DNA from: Limosilactobacillus fermentum
GTDB taxonomy: Bacteria; Bacillota; Bacilli; Lactobacillales; Lactobacillaceae
Reading direction: 5' to 3'
NCBI RefSeq assembly: GCF_013394085.1
Contig: NZ_CP040910.1
Span: 335,950-399,949, forward strand
Length of the DNA stretch: 64,000 nucleotides
In this document: in pieces, positions 17,892 through 27,423 of the stretch
Layout: each line of letters begins with the position of its first letter
Position numbering within the stretch: position 1 is the first letter of the stretch
Notes under the pieces: generated by a model
Told to the model about the DNA's origin: nothing
Seen by the model: the letters and a program-made list of their open reading frames with translations, nothing else
Databases searched by the model: none
Position numbers and translations under genes: made by a program

Positions 17892-18848
17892 ATGCTGACA
17901 ATCTTTTGGGAAAGCCTGTCCGGGGTGTTGGTGATCTTGATCATGGTGGTGTGCGGATTTGTGATGAACGAACGCCACTGGTTTAGCCCCCAATCCCCGC
18001 AAATCATCTCTAAGGTGGTAACCCAGGTCGCCTTGCCGACCTACATGATCGCCACCATTACCAAGCAGTTTACGACCGACCAGTTAAAAACCCTCTTGCC
18101 GGACCTCCGTTATCCGGTGATTTCAATGCTGATCCTTTTTGCCCTCTCCTTTGCCGTTGCCCGTGCCTTGGCCATCCAAAAGAGCCACCTCGGCCTTTTT
18201 TCGTCGATGTTTTTCAACTCCAACACCGTCTTCATTGGCCTACCAATTAACATGGCTCTCTTCGGGGCGCCCTCGGTTCCTTACGTGCTGGTTTACTACA
18301 TGGCCAACACGACCTTCTTTTGGACGCTTGGGGTGTGGTTGATTCAGCGCGACGGGGTGCACGAAGCCAAAATCAACGTTAAACAGGCCGTGCAAAAGAT
18401 TTTCTCGCCGCCCTTACTAGGCTTCATTGGTGGGGTTTTGCTGGTGGTCTTTAAGATTCACTTACCCAAGTTTATCAGCCAAACCTGTACCTACTTGGGG
18501 AGCTTGACGATCCCTTTGTCGATGCTCTTCATTGGGATTGCGGTTTCCAACGCGGGACTCTCCCGCATCCGCTTTGACCACGACGCCTGGGGGATTTTAC
18601 TAGGGCGCTTTTTGTTTGCCCCGTGCTTGATGGCCCTGCTGGTCTTGCCGAGCCACTCGATGTCACCGTTAATGAAGCAGGTCTTTATCTTACAAGCGGC
18701 GATGCCGGTGATGACCAACGCTCCGGTCGTTTCGCGACTGTACCATGCCGACTCGTCTTACGCCGCCATTATGGTGACGGAAACGACGGTCCTGTCGATT
18801 ATCGTGATCCCAATTTTGATGGTGCTGATCAAAACTTTTGTCTACTAG
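17892..18848 (+). CDS. AEC-family permease (auxin efflux carrier/malate permease type)
   Basis: A 318-aa membrane protein with about 10 hydrophobic segments in the two-halves layout of the auxin efflux carrier family. Bacterial members include malate permeases and other organic-acid carriers. FNSNTVFIGLPI near residue 110 is the conserved N-rich motif of the first half. AAAGGAG (17873-17879) lies 12 bp before the ATG. Substrate is unknown; no malic or citrate enzyme gene adjoins it. Confidence 0.85.
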   Translation: MLTIFWESLSGVLVILIMVVCGFVMNERHWFSPQSPQIISKVVTQVALPTYMIATITKQFTTDQLKTLLPDLRYPVISMLILFALSFAVARALAIQKSHLGLFSSMFFNSNTVFIGLPINMALFGAPSVPYVLVYYMANTTFFWTLGVWLIQRDGVHEAKINVKQAVQKIFSPPLLGFIGGVLLVVFKIHLPKFISQTCTYLGSLTIPLSMLFIGIAVSNAGLSRIRFDHDAWGILLGRFLFAPCLMALLVLPSHSMSPLMKQVFILQAAMPVMTNAPVVSRLYHADSSYAAIMVTETTVLSIIVIPILMVLIKTFVY

Positions 18849-18870
18849 TGTTACGGTGAGTGGGAAAGAT

Positions 18871-19050
18871 TAAGGGAGGCTGGAAAAGCGGGGGGTAACA
18901 GCCTCCCCTTGCAGTTACGAAGGTTAGACTGGAAACGGGGCCAATAACCGCGGGTCTAATACCTAAGTAGGCCGAAGAACGCCGCGTTCCGCATCAACCG
19001 TTCGTCCGTTCTTACATACGACCTACTCCGGAAGTTGCTCACTTTCGTAA
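18871..19050. repeat. Intergenic repeat, copy A (terminator hairpin plus conserved tail)
   Basis: Hairpin GGGAGGCTG...CAGCCTCCC (18874-18909) followed by about 130 bp closely similar to copy B at 20.8 kb: CCTAAGTAGGCCGAAGAACG and GCATCAACCGTTCGTCCG are shared. It fills most of the 288-bp gap between the AEC permease and the phosphoglycerate mutase gene. No open reading frame is conserved in it. Confidence 0.75.
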
Positions 19051-19136
19051 TGATTAACCAGTATTTCCCGGGAAATTAGCAAGAAATTGGGGGGCGTTTG
19101 CGTTATCATGGATAGGGTAAGAGAGGGGGAAATAGG

Positions 19137-19814
19137 ATGACAAAACTGGTGATGGTGCGTCATGGGCAGAGTCAGGCCAACCTAGACAATCGTTTCACGG
19201 GGTGGAGCGATGTACCACTGACGGCCAAAGGGATTGCCCAGGGTAAGGAGGTGGGGGCGGAACTAGCCGCCCGCGAGTTCACCTTTACCGACGTTCACAC
19301 GTCCTACATGAAGCGGGCGATCATGACCGCCGATTACATTTTGGAGGCCCTGGATCAGTTATACCTGCCGATCCACAAAACGTGGCGGCTGAATGAACGC
19401 CATTACGGCGCCCTAAGTGGCCTCAACAAGGAGGCGGTTAAACGAGAAGTTGGCGAACAGCAGTTACACGCTTGGCGCCGGGGCTTCTTTGCCGTCCCGC
19501 CCCAACTTGCTCACCCCGCTCACGACCGGCGCTACGATCGGTTAGGGGTAAAAGAGCCACTGGCCGAAAGCCTGGAAATGTGCCTAGAGCGGATCCTTCC
19601 CTACTGGCAAGACCAGGTGGCGCCCCGCCTCCTTGCCGGCCACGATCAGTTAATCGTGGCCCACGGGAGTACCCTGCGCGCTTTGGTCAAGTACATTGAG
19701 GGGATCAGCGATGACCAAATTGACCAGGTGGAGGTCTTAAACGGGCAACCGATTATTTACCAATTTGACGACCACCTCGTCCCCGTACACAAGGAAATTT
19801 TAATGGAGGAATAA
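19137..19814 (+). CDS. 2,3-bisphosphoglycerate-dependent phosphoglycerate mutase family protein
   Basis: 225 aa. It has the RHG phosphohistidine motif (MVRHGQSQAN, H about residue 9), FTGWSDVPLTAKG, the catalytic-glutamate segment LNERHYGALSG and the second histidine in VAHGSTLRALVKY. These are the residues of the glycolytic dPGM (3-PG to 2-PG). It differs from typical GpmA in several positions (for example HGST for HGNS) and sits away from other glycolytic genes, so it may be a second, divergent mutase or a phosphatase of the same superfamily. Confidence 0.85.
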   Translation: MTKLVMVRHGQSQANLDNRFTGWSDVPLTAKGIAQGKEVGAELAAREFTFTDVHTSYMKRAIMTADYILEALDQLYLPIHKTWRLNERHYGALSGLNKEAVKREVGEQQLHAWRRGFFAVPPQLAHPAHDRRYDRLGVKEPLAESLEMCLERILPYWQDQVAPRLLAGHDQLIVAHGSTLRALVKYIEGISDDQIDQVEVLNGQPIIYQFDDHLVPVHKEILMEE

Positions 19815-19817
19815 CTA

Positions 19818-20693
19818 ATGGCGATTCACGAGTTAAACAATAACCCCACCTTAGCCGGTCAGGTCCGCTTAATTGAAAACGTAGTCTATGGCGCGGCGGA
19901 TGGTGAGGCCCAGCAAATGTCTTTGTTGACCCCCTGGGCCCAGCGTTATCAGGCCGCACAGTTACCCGCCCGACCATTAATCGTTTTTGTCCAGGGGAGC
20001 TCTTGGTGCCTACCAACCCTGGGGGAAGAAATTCCCCAACTGGTCCAGTTTGTTCACCAGGGCTACGTGGTGGCGACGGTTCAACACCGGAATTCACTTG
20101 ATGGCCACGCCTTTCCGGCCTTTTTGACCGACGTTAAGGCCGCCATTCGTTACCTCCGGGCCCACGCAACGGAATATGCCATCGACCCGGCGCGTGTGTC
20201 GGTCTGGGGGACGTCTTCGGGAGCCAACGCCGCCATGTTGGTGGGGTTGACCGGTGACGATCCTAAATACAAAACGGCTGCCGATGCCGACCAGTCGGAT
20301 GCGGTTAACGCAGTGGTAGCCTGCTTCGGTCCTACCGATGTGGTGGCGACCTTTGAACATAGCCAAACCGTCCCCGGTAGCGATGTCTTGCAGTATTCCC
20401 TGTTTGGCACCGATCGGACTAAGTGGGACCAACTCAAGCGGGAAATGAGCCCCCTTTACCAAATCAAGGAGGGAAAATCCTACCCACCGTTTCTGCTCTT
20501 ACACGGGGATGCCGATCAAATCGTGCCCTACCAACAAATGGAGCAAATGTATGACGCCCTGTTAGCCCACCACGTTCAAGTCGACGGGGTACGGGTACAC
20601 GGTGCTAACCACGAACGGGATTTTTGGAGTCAAGCGATCTACGATTACGTAGCGAACTTCTTGAAGCCAATTAACCAACCGGTGGCCGATTAA
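19818..20693 (+). CDS. Alpha/beta hydrolase, esterase-like
   Basis: A 291-aa cytoplasmic hydrolase with the nucleophile elbow GTSSGAN (Ser about 135), the Asp in LHGDADQIVP (about 236) and the His in GANHERDFW (about 272), a complete Ser-Asp-His triad. An oxyanion-type segment (FVQGSSWC) replaces the HGGG of hormone-sensitive-lipase-like esterases. The ATG is three bases after the mutase gene behind GGAGGA, so the two are an operon. Substrate is unknown; carboxylesterase or feruloyl-esterase-like activity is possible. Confidence 0.82.
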   Translation: MAIHELNNNPTLAGQVRLIENVVYGAADGEAQQMSLLTPWAQRYQAAQLPARPLIVFVQGSSWCLPTLGEEIPQLVQFVHQGYVVATVQHRNSLDGHAFPAFLTDVKAAIRYLRAHATEYAIDPARVSVWGTSSGANAAMLVGLTGDDPKYKTAADADQSDAVNAVVACFGPTDVVATFEHSQTVPGSDVLQYSLFGTDRTKWDQLKREMSPLYQIKEGKSYPPFLLLHGDADQIVPYQQMEQMYDALLAHHVQVDGVRVHGANHERDFWSQAIYDYVANFLKPINQPVAD

Positions 20694-20735
20694 AGACGTT
20701 TGACCACGCTTTTTAACATTGATTATAAAAATAAA

Positions 20736-20912
20736 AGAGGCCGGGAAAAACGGAGTTTTACCCGGCCTCTTGCTATATATCCGAAGGCTAGACAGAAAAC
20801 GTGGTCAATAAACCGCAGGCCGTATGCCTAAGTACGGCCGAAGAACGGTGCGTTTCGCATCAACCGTTCGTCCGAGCTTACATGCGACCTGCCGAGGAGA
20901 TTATTTCCCACT
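20736..20912. repeat. Intergenic repeat, copy B (bidirectional terminator hairpin plus conserved tail)
   Basis: Perfect hairpin AGAGGCCGGG/CCCGGCCTCT (20736-20770) with T-rich flank, then about 140 bp matching copy A and, in inverse orientation, copies C (46.0 kb) and D (49.1 kb). It ends in GAGATTATTTCCCACT, which recurs at the far end of copy D. It occupies the gap between the convergent hydrolase and pepC genes and can terminate the hydrolase transcript. Confidence 0.8.
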
Positions 20913-20965
20913 CTCATAGTCCCTGAGGCCATGGACGACCTTAGCTCCATCTGTTAGGGTAACAA

Positions 20966-21000
20966 AAAAGTTCAGAACGAGTAATTTTCGTCCTGAACTA
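20966..21000 (-). terminator. Terminator of pepC
   Basis: On the minus strand AGTTCAGGACGAAAA and CGTTCTGAACT pair and are followed by TTTTTTG. Confidence 0.75.
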
Positions 21001-21009
21001 ATCTTAGGT

Positions 21010-22347
21010 TTAGGCCAAAGTTCCCATTGGGTCCCACGGCTTTAAAACGACTGGTTCCTTTGCTTGGGCGGCTAAGAGGTCGTCGCTCAAGTAAGCCTTG
21101 TTGATGACCACTTGGTAGCAGTACTTATCCATCCAAGCGTCGGACATGACAAAGTAGCCCTTTTCGCCGACCTTGCTTCCCCAGGAGTTTTCAACCTTCC
21201 ACTTGGTTGGCTGGCCGTCAACGATGTCGACCCCGGTCAAAACCATGGCGTGGTTCATCATTGATTCGCCATAGTCTAAGGAGTCGGCCTTTGACATGGC
21301 TAGTTCGGTGTCGAAGAGGTCTTCGTAGGCGTAAGTGTTTAAAGCCATCAAGCCTAGCTTGGTTTCGGAATACTTAGAAACGTCGGAGCCGAACCAAACG
21401 CTCTCACCGTTTTCGAGTTGCTTAACCGCCAAGGCCTTAAATTCATCCATTGGTAGGTTTAAGTGCTTGATTGGCCGGCCCCCGACCACGTTACCCAACA
21501 TGTCAATCGTGTAGGTTTGGTGGTAGGACTTGTCTTTAGTCGGGGCCTGAATGATGGAAACGTAGTCGTCCAAGTTCCAGCCAACGTACTTTTGGAAGAA
21601 TTCGGTCGGCGTTAAGTTAGCGTCACGGTGGAACTCGTGGTCCTTTTTGGTCCGGTACTCAAAATCAAAGGTAGTTACTGGTTCGCCAAAGGCATATGAC
21701 AGCATCCGGTAGACGTTGTTGAGCATCGACCGGCGCTCTTCGTCGATCCGGGTGGGGGCGTAGTTTTGTTGGACCAGTTGCCGTAAAATAACGGCGTCGT
21801 GGCGCAGCTGGTTATTTAAAACGGCGTTAATTTCGCGTGATTGAGAGGAGTTGTAGCTTTCCGGCATTGCGCTTTGCGGAACGACCCCGTACTTTTCGAT
21901 CAGGGCGCACAACATGTCCCACTGACCCCCGTCTTGTTGCGGGGTTTCCATCAGCCAAGCCACCTTCCGATCATCGTGAGGAAGGTTGGCGGTCTGGATG
22001 ACGTTTTCGTAGAAGTAGTTGGCCTTTTCGAACTTGTCCCAGAAGAATTGGTAGGATTGGGAAAGCTCAAAGTCTTCGGGCAGGTTGAACTTTTGTTGCA
22101 TGTCGTGGCGCATCGTGTTTAAGGCCGCAAACATCCAGCAGCGTCCGGATTGCTTTTGGTCGGCAACGTTACCGGTGGAAAGGTCAATCGAAAAGTGTTG
22201 GTCGTTGTCGGCCTTGGAGTGCCAATCAAAGCTAGCGGCCTTGACCCCGTTCTTGGTGACGGCTCGCTCTAAAACGGCGCTGTCCTTACGACCGGCATAG
22301 TCTTCGTGAAAGGCCGCTAAGTCGGCGGCAGAAATTGAAAAACTCAT
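21010..22347 (-). CDS. pepC: Aminopeptidase C (bleomycin-hydrolase family)
   Basis: Cytoplasmic cysteine aminopeptidase (peptidase C1B) that trims peptides imported by transporters such as DtpT. The 445-aa chain has the catalytic cysteine in QSGRCWMFAALN (about 70), the histidine in MNHAMVLTGV (about 364) and the asparagine in VENSWG (about 385). The length matches other PepC proteins. GGAG is 11 bases upstream of the ATG, and TATTATAAT (plus 22382-22390) is a likely -10 of its own promoter. Confidence 0.95.
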   Translation of the reverse strand: MSFSISAADLAAFHEDYAGRKDSAVLERAVTKNGVKAASFDWHSKADNDQHFSIDLSTGNVADQKQSGRCWMFAALNTMRHDMQQKFNLPEDFELSQSYQFFWDKFEKANYFYENVIQTANLPHDDRKVAWLMETPQQDGGQWDMLCALIEKYGVVPQSAMPESYNSSQSREINAVLNNQLRHDAVILRQLVQQNYAPTRIDEERRSMLNNVYRMLSYAFGEPVTTFDFEYRTKKDHEFHRDANLTPTEFFQKYVGWNLDDYVSIIQAPTKDKSYHQTYTIDMLGNVVGGRPIKHLNLPMDEFKALAVKQLENGESVWFGSDVSKYSETKLGLMALNTYAYEDLFDTELAMSKADSLDYGESMMNHAMVLTGVDIVDGQPTKWKVENSWGSKVGEKGYFVMSDAWMDKYCYQVVINKAYLSDDLLAAQAKEPVVLKPWDPMGTLA

Positions 22348-22410
22348 CTAAAAATACGCTCCTTTGTTGATTTAGGACCCATTATAATACGAAATCGGGC
22401 GGCGGGGTGG

Positions 22411-23025
22411 TTAGTAGGGAAAGTTCTCTAAGCGATCGGCGGCCGAGATTATCCGGACAACCCGGCCGGGGACACCAACCACCAGGGCGTCTTTAGGAAC
22501 GTCCTTGGTGACCACGCTACCGGCGCCAATCACGGCGCCGTCATCAATTGTGACCCCGCCCAAGACGGTTACGTTGGCCCCCAGCCAGCAGTTGTTACCG
22601 ATTGTGATCGGGGCGCCCAGTTCGTAGTCGAATAGTTCGCCGTCTTCATTAACCCGGGCGTTACGTTGCTGGTAGCGTAAGGGGTGACTAGCCGTGGTCA
22701 GGGTAACGTTGGGCCCGAACATCACGTTATCGCCGATCGTCACCGGGCAGGTGTCTAAAACGGTTAAGTTGAAGTTGGCGTAAAAATTGTCACCAATCGT
22801 AGTGAAGCGCCCATAGTCGAACTGGATGGGTCCTTGCAAACAACAGTTGTGACCGTGCTGGGGTACCAACTGTTGGAGCAGGGACGCCCGTTTTCCGGTC
22901 TCGGTTTCTAGGGTTTGGTTGTAGGCGGCACACAGCCGGTGTCCCTCGGTGCGAAAGGCGGTTAGTTCCGCACTTTGCGGGGTGTAGGGAAGGCCTTGTA
23001 GCATGTTGTTAGTGTTTTCTTCCAT
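22411..23025 (-). CDS. Sugar O-acetyltransferase (maltose/galactoside acetyltransferase type)
   Basis: A 204-aa left-handed beta-helix acetyltransferase of the LacA/Maa/NodL group, transferring acetyl from acetyl-CoA to sugars. Hexapeptide repeats (I-G-D-N-V-x, I-G-N-N-C-W-x, V-I-G-A-G-S-V-V) run through residues about 65-190. The ATG at 23025 is chosen over one at 23034 because GAAAGGA (plus 23034-23040) is 8 bases upstream of the former and overlaps the latter. It is last in a minus-strand cluster after rpiA. Confidence 0.88.
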   Translation of the reverse strand: MEENTNNMLQGLPYTPQSAELTAFRTEGHRLCAAYNQTLETETGKRASLLQQLVPQHGHNCCLQGPIQFDYGRFTTIGDNFYANFNLTVLDTCPVTIGDNVMFGPNVTLTTASHPLRYQQRNARVNEDGELFDYELGAPITIGNNCWLGANVTVLGGVTIDDGAVIGAGSVVTKDVPKDALVVGVPGRVVRIISAADRLENFPY

Positions 23026-23052
23026 TGTAACCATCCTTTCGAAATGAAGGGC

Positions 23053-23739
23053 TTAGGGAGCGGTGAGGGTGGTAATCCCGGCCTCATTACCGACGATCAC
23101 TTGGTTGACCCGGTTTAAGAAGAGACCGTGTTCAACCACCCCAACCGTGTTAATGAGATCTTCAGCCAGGGCCAGCGGGTCGGTTAACGGCCCCAGTTTG
23201 AGGTCGATGATGTAGTTGTTTTCATCAGTCCGGTATAATTGACCCGCTTCGTCCGTTCGCCATTGTGGCTGGTAACCCTGGTGCTCAAACTTCGCAAAGA
23301 CCTTGCTTGCACCAAACGGGATCACTTCCACCGGGACCCCGAAGGCGCCAATCCGGTCAACCACCTTGGATTGGTCAACAATCCACACGTTATTGGTTGA
23401 GGCGTCGTTGACGATCTTTTCCCACAAGAGGGCACCCCCGCCCCCCTTGATACCATAAAAGTCTCGGTCGACTTCATCGGCGCCGTCAATCGTCAGGTCA
23501 ACGTGGTCGACGTCATCGAGGTCAACGATTTTGATCCCCAGGGAAGTGGCCTGGGCGGTCGTCCGGTTGGAGGTGGTGACCCCAGTAATTGCTAGGCCCT
23601 CTTCTTGGACCCGTTTGCCTAGGGCGTCAACTAAAAAACGAACGGTGGAGCCGGTGCCCAGCCCAACGATCATGCCGTTTTTAACGAGCTTGGCGGCAGT
23701 TTGGCCAACCAATTGTTTTAAAATGTCTTGTTGGTTCAT
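23053..23739 (-). CDS. rpiA: Ribose-5-phosphate isomerase A
   Basis: Interconverts ribose 5-phosphate and ribulose 5-phosphate (EC 5.3.1.6), feeding nucleotide synthesis and the phosphoketolase route. The 228-aa product has the GLGTGSTV loop, the DGADEVD substrate/catalytic segment and the KGGGGALLWEKI motif. The ATG at 23739 follows AAGGAA. It lies 11 bp after the GNAT gene and 27 bp before the acetyltransferase gene, suggesting a three-gene transcript. Confidence 0.95.
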   Translation of the reverse strand: MNQQDILKQLVGQTAAKLVKNGMIVGLGTGSTVRFLVDALGKRVQEEGLAITGVTTSNRTTAQATSLGIKIVDLDDVDHVDLTIDGADEVDRDFYGIKGGGGALLWEKIVNDASTNNVWIVDQSKVVDRIGAFGVPVEVIPFGASKVFAKFEHQGYQPQWRTDEAGQLYRTDENNYIIDLKLGPLTDPLALAEDLINTVGVVEHGLFLNRVNQVIVGNEAGITTLTAP

Positions 23740-23750
23740 AAAAATTCCTT

Positions 23751-24062
23751 TTAATCGGTAAAAGTGGTGGGGAAGCGATCTTCTGGCAAGAGGACCTTTT
23801 GGTATTCGGGGTGGCGCTTGAACTGAGCCACGGCGTATGGGCACATTAGTTTAATCACCCAGCCCTCCTCTTTAGCGTGTTCTACGAAGGTCTTGACTAG
23901 GTCGCTAGCCACCCCGGTGCCCCGGTAAGTGGAAGCGACGAAGACCCGTTCGATAGCGTAACGGTTGTCGTAATCAGGGATGGCCGGGTAGTCAAGTTCG
24001 CCGACGTATTCGCCCTGATCGTTAGTCACGGTTAAAACGTTATTTTCGTATTTGTAGTGCAT
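23751..24062 (-). CDS. Small GNAT-family N-acetyltransferase (YjdJ-like)
   Basis: A 103-aa protein with the minimal acetyl-CoA-binding region (VFVASTYRGTGVASDLVKTF, with R-G-x-G) and the C-terminal CPYAVAQFKRHPEY segment typical of the small YjdJ/Gtn-type GNATs. Substrate is unknown. Start at 24062, preceded by AAGGAGGT. First gene of the minus-strand rpiA cluster. Confidence 0.85.
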   Translation of the reverse strand: MHYKYENNVLTVTNDQGEYVGELDYPAIPDYDNRYAIERVFVASTYRGTGVASDLVKTFVEHAKEEGWVIKLMCPYAVAQFKRHPEYQKVLLPEDRFPTTFTD

Positions 24063-24261
24063 CGTTTTACCTCCTTGTAAAACAAGCGTTAGACGCCTTT
24101 GCCTAAATTGTGCCCGCTTTAAATTCAAATGTCAACTCAGGAGCGAAACCCCTTCCATACCGAACCAAGCTGGGTCTTGAATTTTGATGGTCGTTTAGGG
24201 AGTAACCAAGTCTGAAACCATGGTACAATCGAATAACAAAATTGATTTTGAGGTGAACGAA

Positions 24262-24801
24262 ATGAAACGTGGGTTCCAAGTGGTCTCTACTTATCAAGAG
24301 GCGGGGTTAACCCTTCCTAAGCGGCAAACAAAGCAGGCGGCTGGTTACGACTTTGCGGCGGCAACGGACTTTACCCTTCCTTCAATTTGGAAGGGTAACT
24401 TCATTAGGGCCCTGTACAAGCTTCGCCAAGCTAAGCGCTACTTGACGACAGAAGAGCTTGACCGGGCCGATAAGTCACTAAAGCCGTACTTAGTGCCGAC
24501 CGGAATCAAGGCTTATATGCAACCAGATGAGGTCTTAATCTTAGTCAACCGGTCCAGTGGCCCCCTAAAGCGGCGGTTGATTTTACCAAACGGGGTTGGC
24601 ATCATCGACGCCGATTACTACGATAACCCCGCCAACGAAGGGGAAATCTTTGTTCAGCTGGTCAATTACGGCCTGCGCGATTATCACATTAAAAAGGGCG
24701 AACGCATCGCCCAGGGAATCTTTGTCCCTTACCTGGTGGCCGACCAAGAGGAGGTTCCACAGGCAAAGAGAAGCGGGGGCTTTGGTTCCACGAAACAATA
24801 G
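24262..24801 (+). CDS. dut: dUTP diphosphatase (dUTPase), trimeric type
   Basis: Hydrolyses dUTP to dUMP and PPi (EC 3.6.1.23), keeping uracil out of DNA. The 179-aa protein shows motif 1 (AAGYDF), motif 2 (NRSSGP), motif 3 (GVGIIDADY), motif 4 (KGERIAQ) and motif 5 (RSGGFGST). About 40 residues rich in K and R between motifs 1 and 2 make it longer than the usual 145-150 aa. GAGGTG precedes the chosen ATG 24262. It is 12 bp upstream of radA. Confidence 0.88.
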   Translation: MKRGFQVVSTYQEAGLTLPKRQTKQAAGYDFAAATDFTLPSIWKGNFIRALYKLRQAKRYLTTEELDRADKSLKPYLVPTGIKAYMQPDEVLILVNRSSGPLKRRLILPNGVGIIDADYYDNPANEGEIFVQLVNYGLRDYHIKKGERIAQGIFVPYLVADQEEVPQAKRSGGFGSTKQ

Positions 24802-24813
24802 GGAGGAACCAGG

Positions 24814-26187
24814 ATGGCAAAAGCCAAAACACACTTTGTCTGCCAAAACTGCGGTTACAATTCACCGCGCTATTTAGGGCGGTGTCCCAATTGTGGCCAG
24901 TGGAGTACCTTAGTTGAAGAAGTCGAGCAGGCAAGTACCCCGGCGGCTAAAAACGCTACGGCAACCTTAACCGGGATTGTGGCCCGGCCCCAGCGAATCC
25001 AAGAAATTGACACCAAAAAAACGCCCCGGGTTAAGACCCGCTTAAATGAGTTAAACCGGGTGCTAGGTGGCGGAATTGTACCCGGCTCGTTGGTCTTAAT
25101 TGGTGGGGATCCCGGGATCGGAAAGTCCACCCTGCTCTTACAAGTGTCGGGGCAACTGAGCGTGGAACACCACAAGGTTCTTTACGTTTCCGGGGAAGAA
25201 TCAGCCTCCCAAATTAAATTGCGGGCCCAACGCTTAGACGTTTCCGGCGAGGACTTTTATATCTACCCGGAAACCAACATGGAAGCCATCCGGGCGACGA
25301 TTGATTCCATTCAGCCCGAGTTTGTAATCATTGACTCGGTTCAGACGATGCAGGCGGCCGACGTGACCTCGGCGATTGGGTCGGTCTCCCAAATCCGGGC
25401 GGTCACCGCCCAGTTGATGCAGATTGCCAAGGGGCAAAACATCACGGTCTTCGTGGTTGGTCACGTCACCAAGGGTGGGGTCTTAGCCGGGCCCAAGATC
25501 TTGGAACACATGGTTGACACGGTGCTGTACTTTGAAGGGGACCTCCACCACACCTACCGGATTTTACGGTCGGTCAAAAACCGGTTTGGGTCCACCAATG
25601 AGTTAGGGATCTTCGAAATGAATACCCGCGGTTTGACCGAGGTCGCAAACCCCTCGGAAATCTTTTTGGAAGAGCGGCTTAAGGATGCCACCGGGTCGGC
25701 CGTGGTCGTATCCCTGGAGGGAACCCGACCGATCCTGGTTGAAATCCAGGCCTTGATCACGCCAACCGTCTTTGGAAACGCCCAAAGAACGGCGACAGGT
25801 TTAAACCGCAACCGGGTTTCCTTGATCATGGCGGTCCTAGAAAAACGGGCGAACCTGCTCTTACAAAACCAGGATGCCTACTTGAAGGCGGCCGGGGGCG
25901 TTAAGTTAGACGAGCCGGCCATCGACCTTGCGATCGCGGTGGCAATTGCTTCTTCTTACCGGGATAAGGGGACCCGGCCGACCGACGCCTTCGTCGGTGA
26001 AGTTGGCTTAACCGGGGAGATCCGTCGGGTGAGCCGAATTGAACAGCGGGTGGCCGAAGCCGCTAAACTAGGCTTTAAGCGGATTTTAGTGCCCAAAAAC
26101 AATTTAGCGGGTTGGAACCCGCCGCAAGACATCGAAGTCGTGGGGGTAACGACCCTTGGCGAAGCACTTAAAATTGCCCTTGGATAG
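24814..26187 (+). CDS. radA: DNA repair protein RadA (Sms)
   Basis: RecA-related DnaB-type helicase acting in recombination branch migration. The 457-aa chain has an N-terminal zinc finger (C-x2-C...C-x2-C, residues 10-30), Walker [11 protein letters not shown] (about 95), the RadA signature KNRFG (about 255) and a C-terminal Lon-like domain (about 290-455). It forms the conserved dut-radA-yacL order of lactobacilli. Confidence 0.96.
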   Translation: MAKAKTHFVCQNCGYNSPRYLGRCPNCGQWSTLVEEVEQASTPAAKNATATLTGIVARPQRIQEIDTKKTPRVKTRLNELNRVLGGGIVPGSLVLIGGDPGIGKSTLLLQVSGQLSVEHHKVLYVSGEESASQIKLRAQRLDVSGEDFYIYPETNMEAIRATIDSIQPEFVIIDSVQTMQAADVTSAIGSVSQIRAVTAQLMQIAKGQNITVFVVGHVTKGGVLAGPKILEHMVDTVLYFEGDLHHTYRILRSVKNRFGSTNELGIFEMNTRGLTEVANPSEIFLEERLKDATGSAVVVSLEGTRPILVEIQALITPTVFGNAQRTATGLNRNRVSLIMAVLEKRANLLLQNQDAYLKAAGGVKLDEPAIDLAIAVAIASSYRDKGTRPTDAFVGEVGLTGEIRRVSRIEQRVAEAAKLGFKRILVPKNNLAGWNPPQDIEVVGVTTLGEALKIALG

Positions 26188-26219
26188 GGGTAAAATTGGT
26201 AGCGAAGGGGGGTGTAATA

Positions 26220-27353
26220 ATGAAAAAACGGATAATTCGGTTAGCCTTCACGATTGTGGGGGCGGCGATTGGCTTTTACTACCTGCCACTGTTGTGGGCG
26301 GCAATTGGCTTTAAGCTGGCCACTTCGTTGTTGGCAATTGTGGACATGGTAATCGGGGCGGTGCTCTTTTTCTTATTATCGTTATCCCTAGCCGACTGGG
26401 TCGCCAGCCTGATGAAACGAACCGAACAAGCCCTAGCTAAGCAGAACCCGATTTACCTAATCTTTGGGGCGCTGGCCACCATTGTCGGCCTTATTTTAGC
26501 AATTTTAATTTCCATTCCTCTCTGGCGCACGCGAGTACCGGTGGTGAATAATATTTTGCCCCTTTTGTTAATGGTGGTCTTTTCTTATTGGGGGTTTCGG
26601 ATCGGGACGACCCGGCTCGATGATTGGCGAAACCTCTTAGGTATGCGGCGCGATCTCGATAAGGATACGCAGAGTCAAGTTATTAAACGTCAAGACGATA
26701 ACTACCACCACTATAAGATTTTAGATACCAACATCTTGATTGACGGACGGATTTACGACCTAGTTAAGACCGGCTTTTTGGAAGGAACGCTGTTGGTCCC
26801 TAACTTTGTCTTGTATGAATTACAATACATCGCCGATTCCGGGGACTCGATCAAGCGGGTCCGGGGCCGGCGGGGCTTGGACATTTTAAATAAGCTTCAA
26901 GAAGAACGGATTGCCCCCGTTGAAATGTACGAGGGCGACTTTGATGACATCGACGAGGTCGACTCCAAGTTGATTGCCCTGGCCAAAAAGGTGGATGGGG
27001 TAATTGTGACTAACGACTGGAACTTAAACAAGGTCATCCAGTTTCAAAACATTCAGGTTTTAAACATCAACAACCTGGCCAAGTCCCTTCGTCCGCGGGT
27101 AATCCCGGGTGAACACTTAACGGTAACGGTGGTCAAAAAGGGGACCGAGCGCCAGCAAGGGGTGGCGTACTTAGATGATGGCACAATGGTGGTGGTCGAA
27201 GACGGTCGCTACTTCATGAACGAACGGATTGAAGTGGAGGTTACCTCGGCGTTGCAAACCGACGCCGGGCGGATGATATTTGCCCGTCCCCTGCATTCCA
27301 CCAAGGGAATTGATGGTCATCACCACGGTCAAAAGGAACAATCCAAGAAATAG
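26220..27353 (+). CDS. PIN/TRAM-domain membrane protein (YacL family)
   Basis: A 377-aa protein with about four N-terminal membrane segments (residues 5-130), a PIN nuclease-fold domain (DTNILIDGRIYD, about 172 onward; D-E-D residues visible in DTN, ELQ and TNDWN) and a C-terminal TRAM RNA-binding domain (about 300-370). Likely a membrane-tethered RNase. The ATG 26220 is behind AAGGGGGGTG; it lies 32 bp after radA. Confidence 0.88.
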   Translation: MKKRIIRLAFTIVGAAIGFYYLPLLWAAIGFKLATSLLAIVDMVIGAVLFFLLSLSLADWVASLMKRTEQALAKQNPIYLIFGALATIVGLILAILISIPLWRTRVPVVNNILPLLLMVVFSYWGFRIGTTRLDDWRNLLGMRRDLDKDTQSQVIKRQDDNYHHYKILDTNILIDGRIYDLVKTGFLEGTLLVPNFVLYELQYIADSGDSIKRVRGRRGLDILNKLQEERIAPVEMYEGDFDDIDEVDSKLIALAKKVDGVIVTNDWNLNKVIQFQNIQVLNINNLAKSLRPRVIPGEHLTVTVVKKGTERQQGVAYLDDGTMVVVEDGRYFMNERIEVEVTSALQTDAGRMIFARPLHSTKGIDGHHHGQKEQSKK

Positions 27354-27423
27354 CCTTTTCTTTTTAAGGGGGGAAGGCTACACTAGTTAGGAAACACTTA
27401 TTTTTACGAAAGAGGCGGAAATC

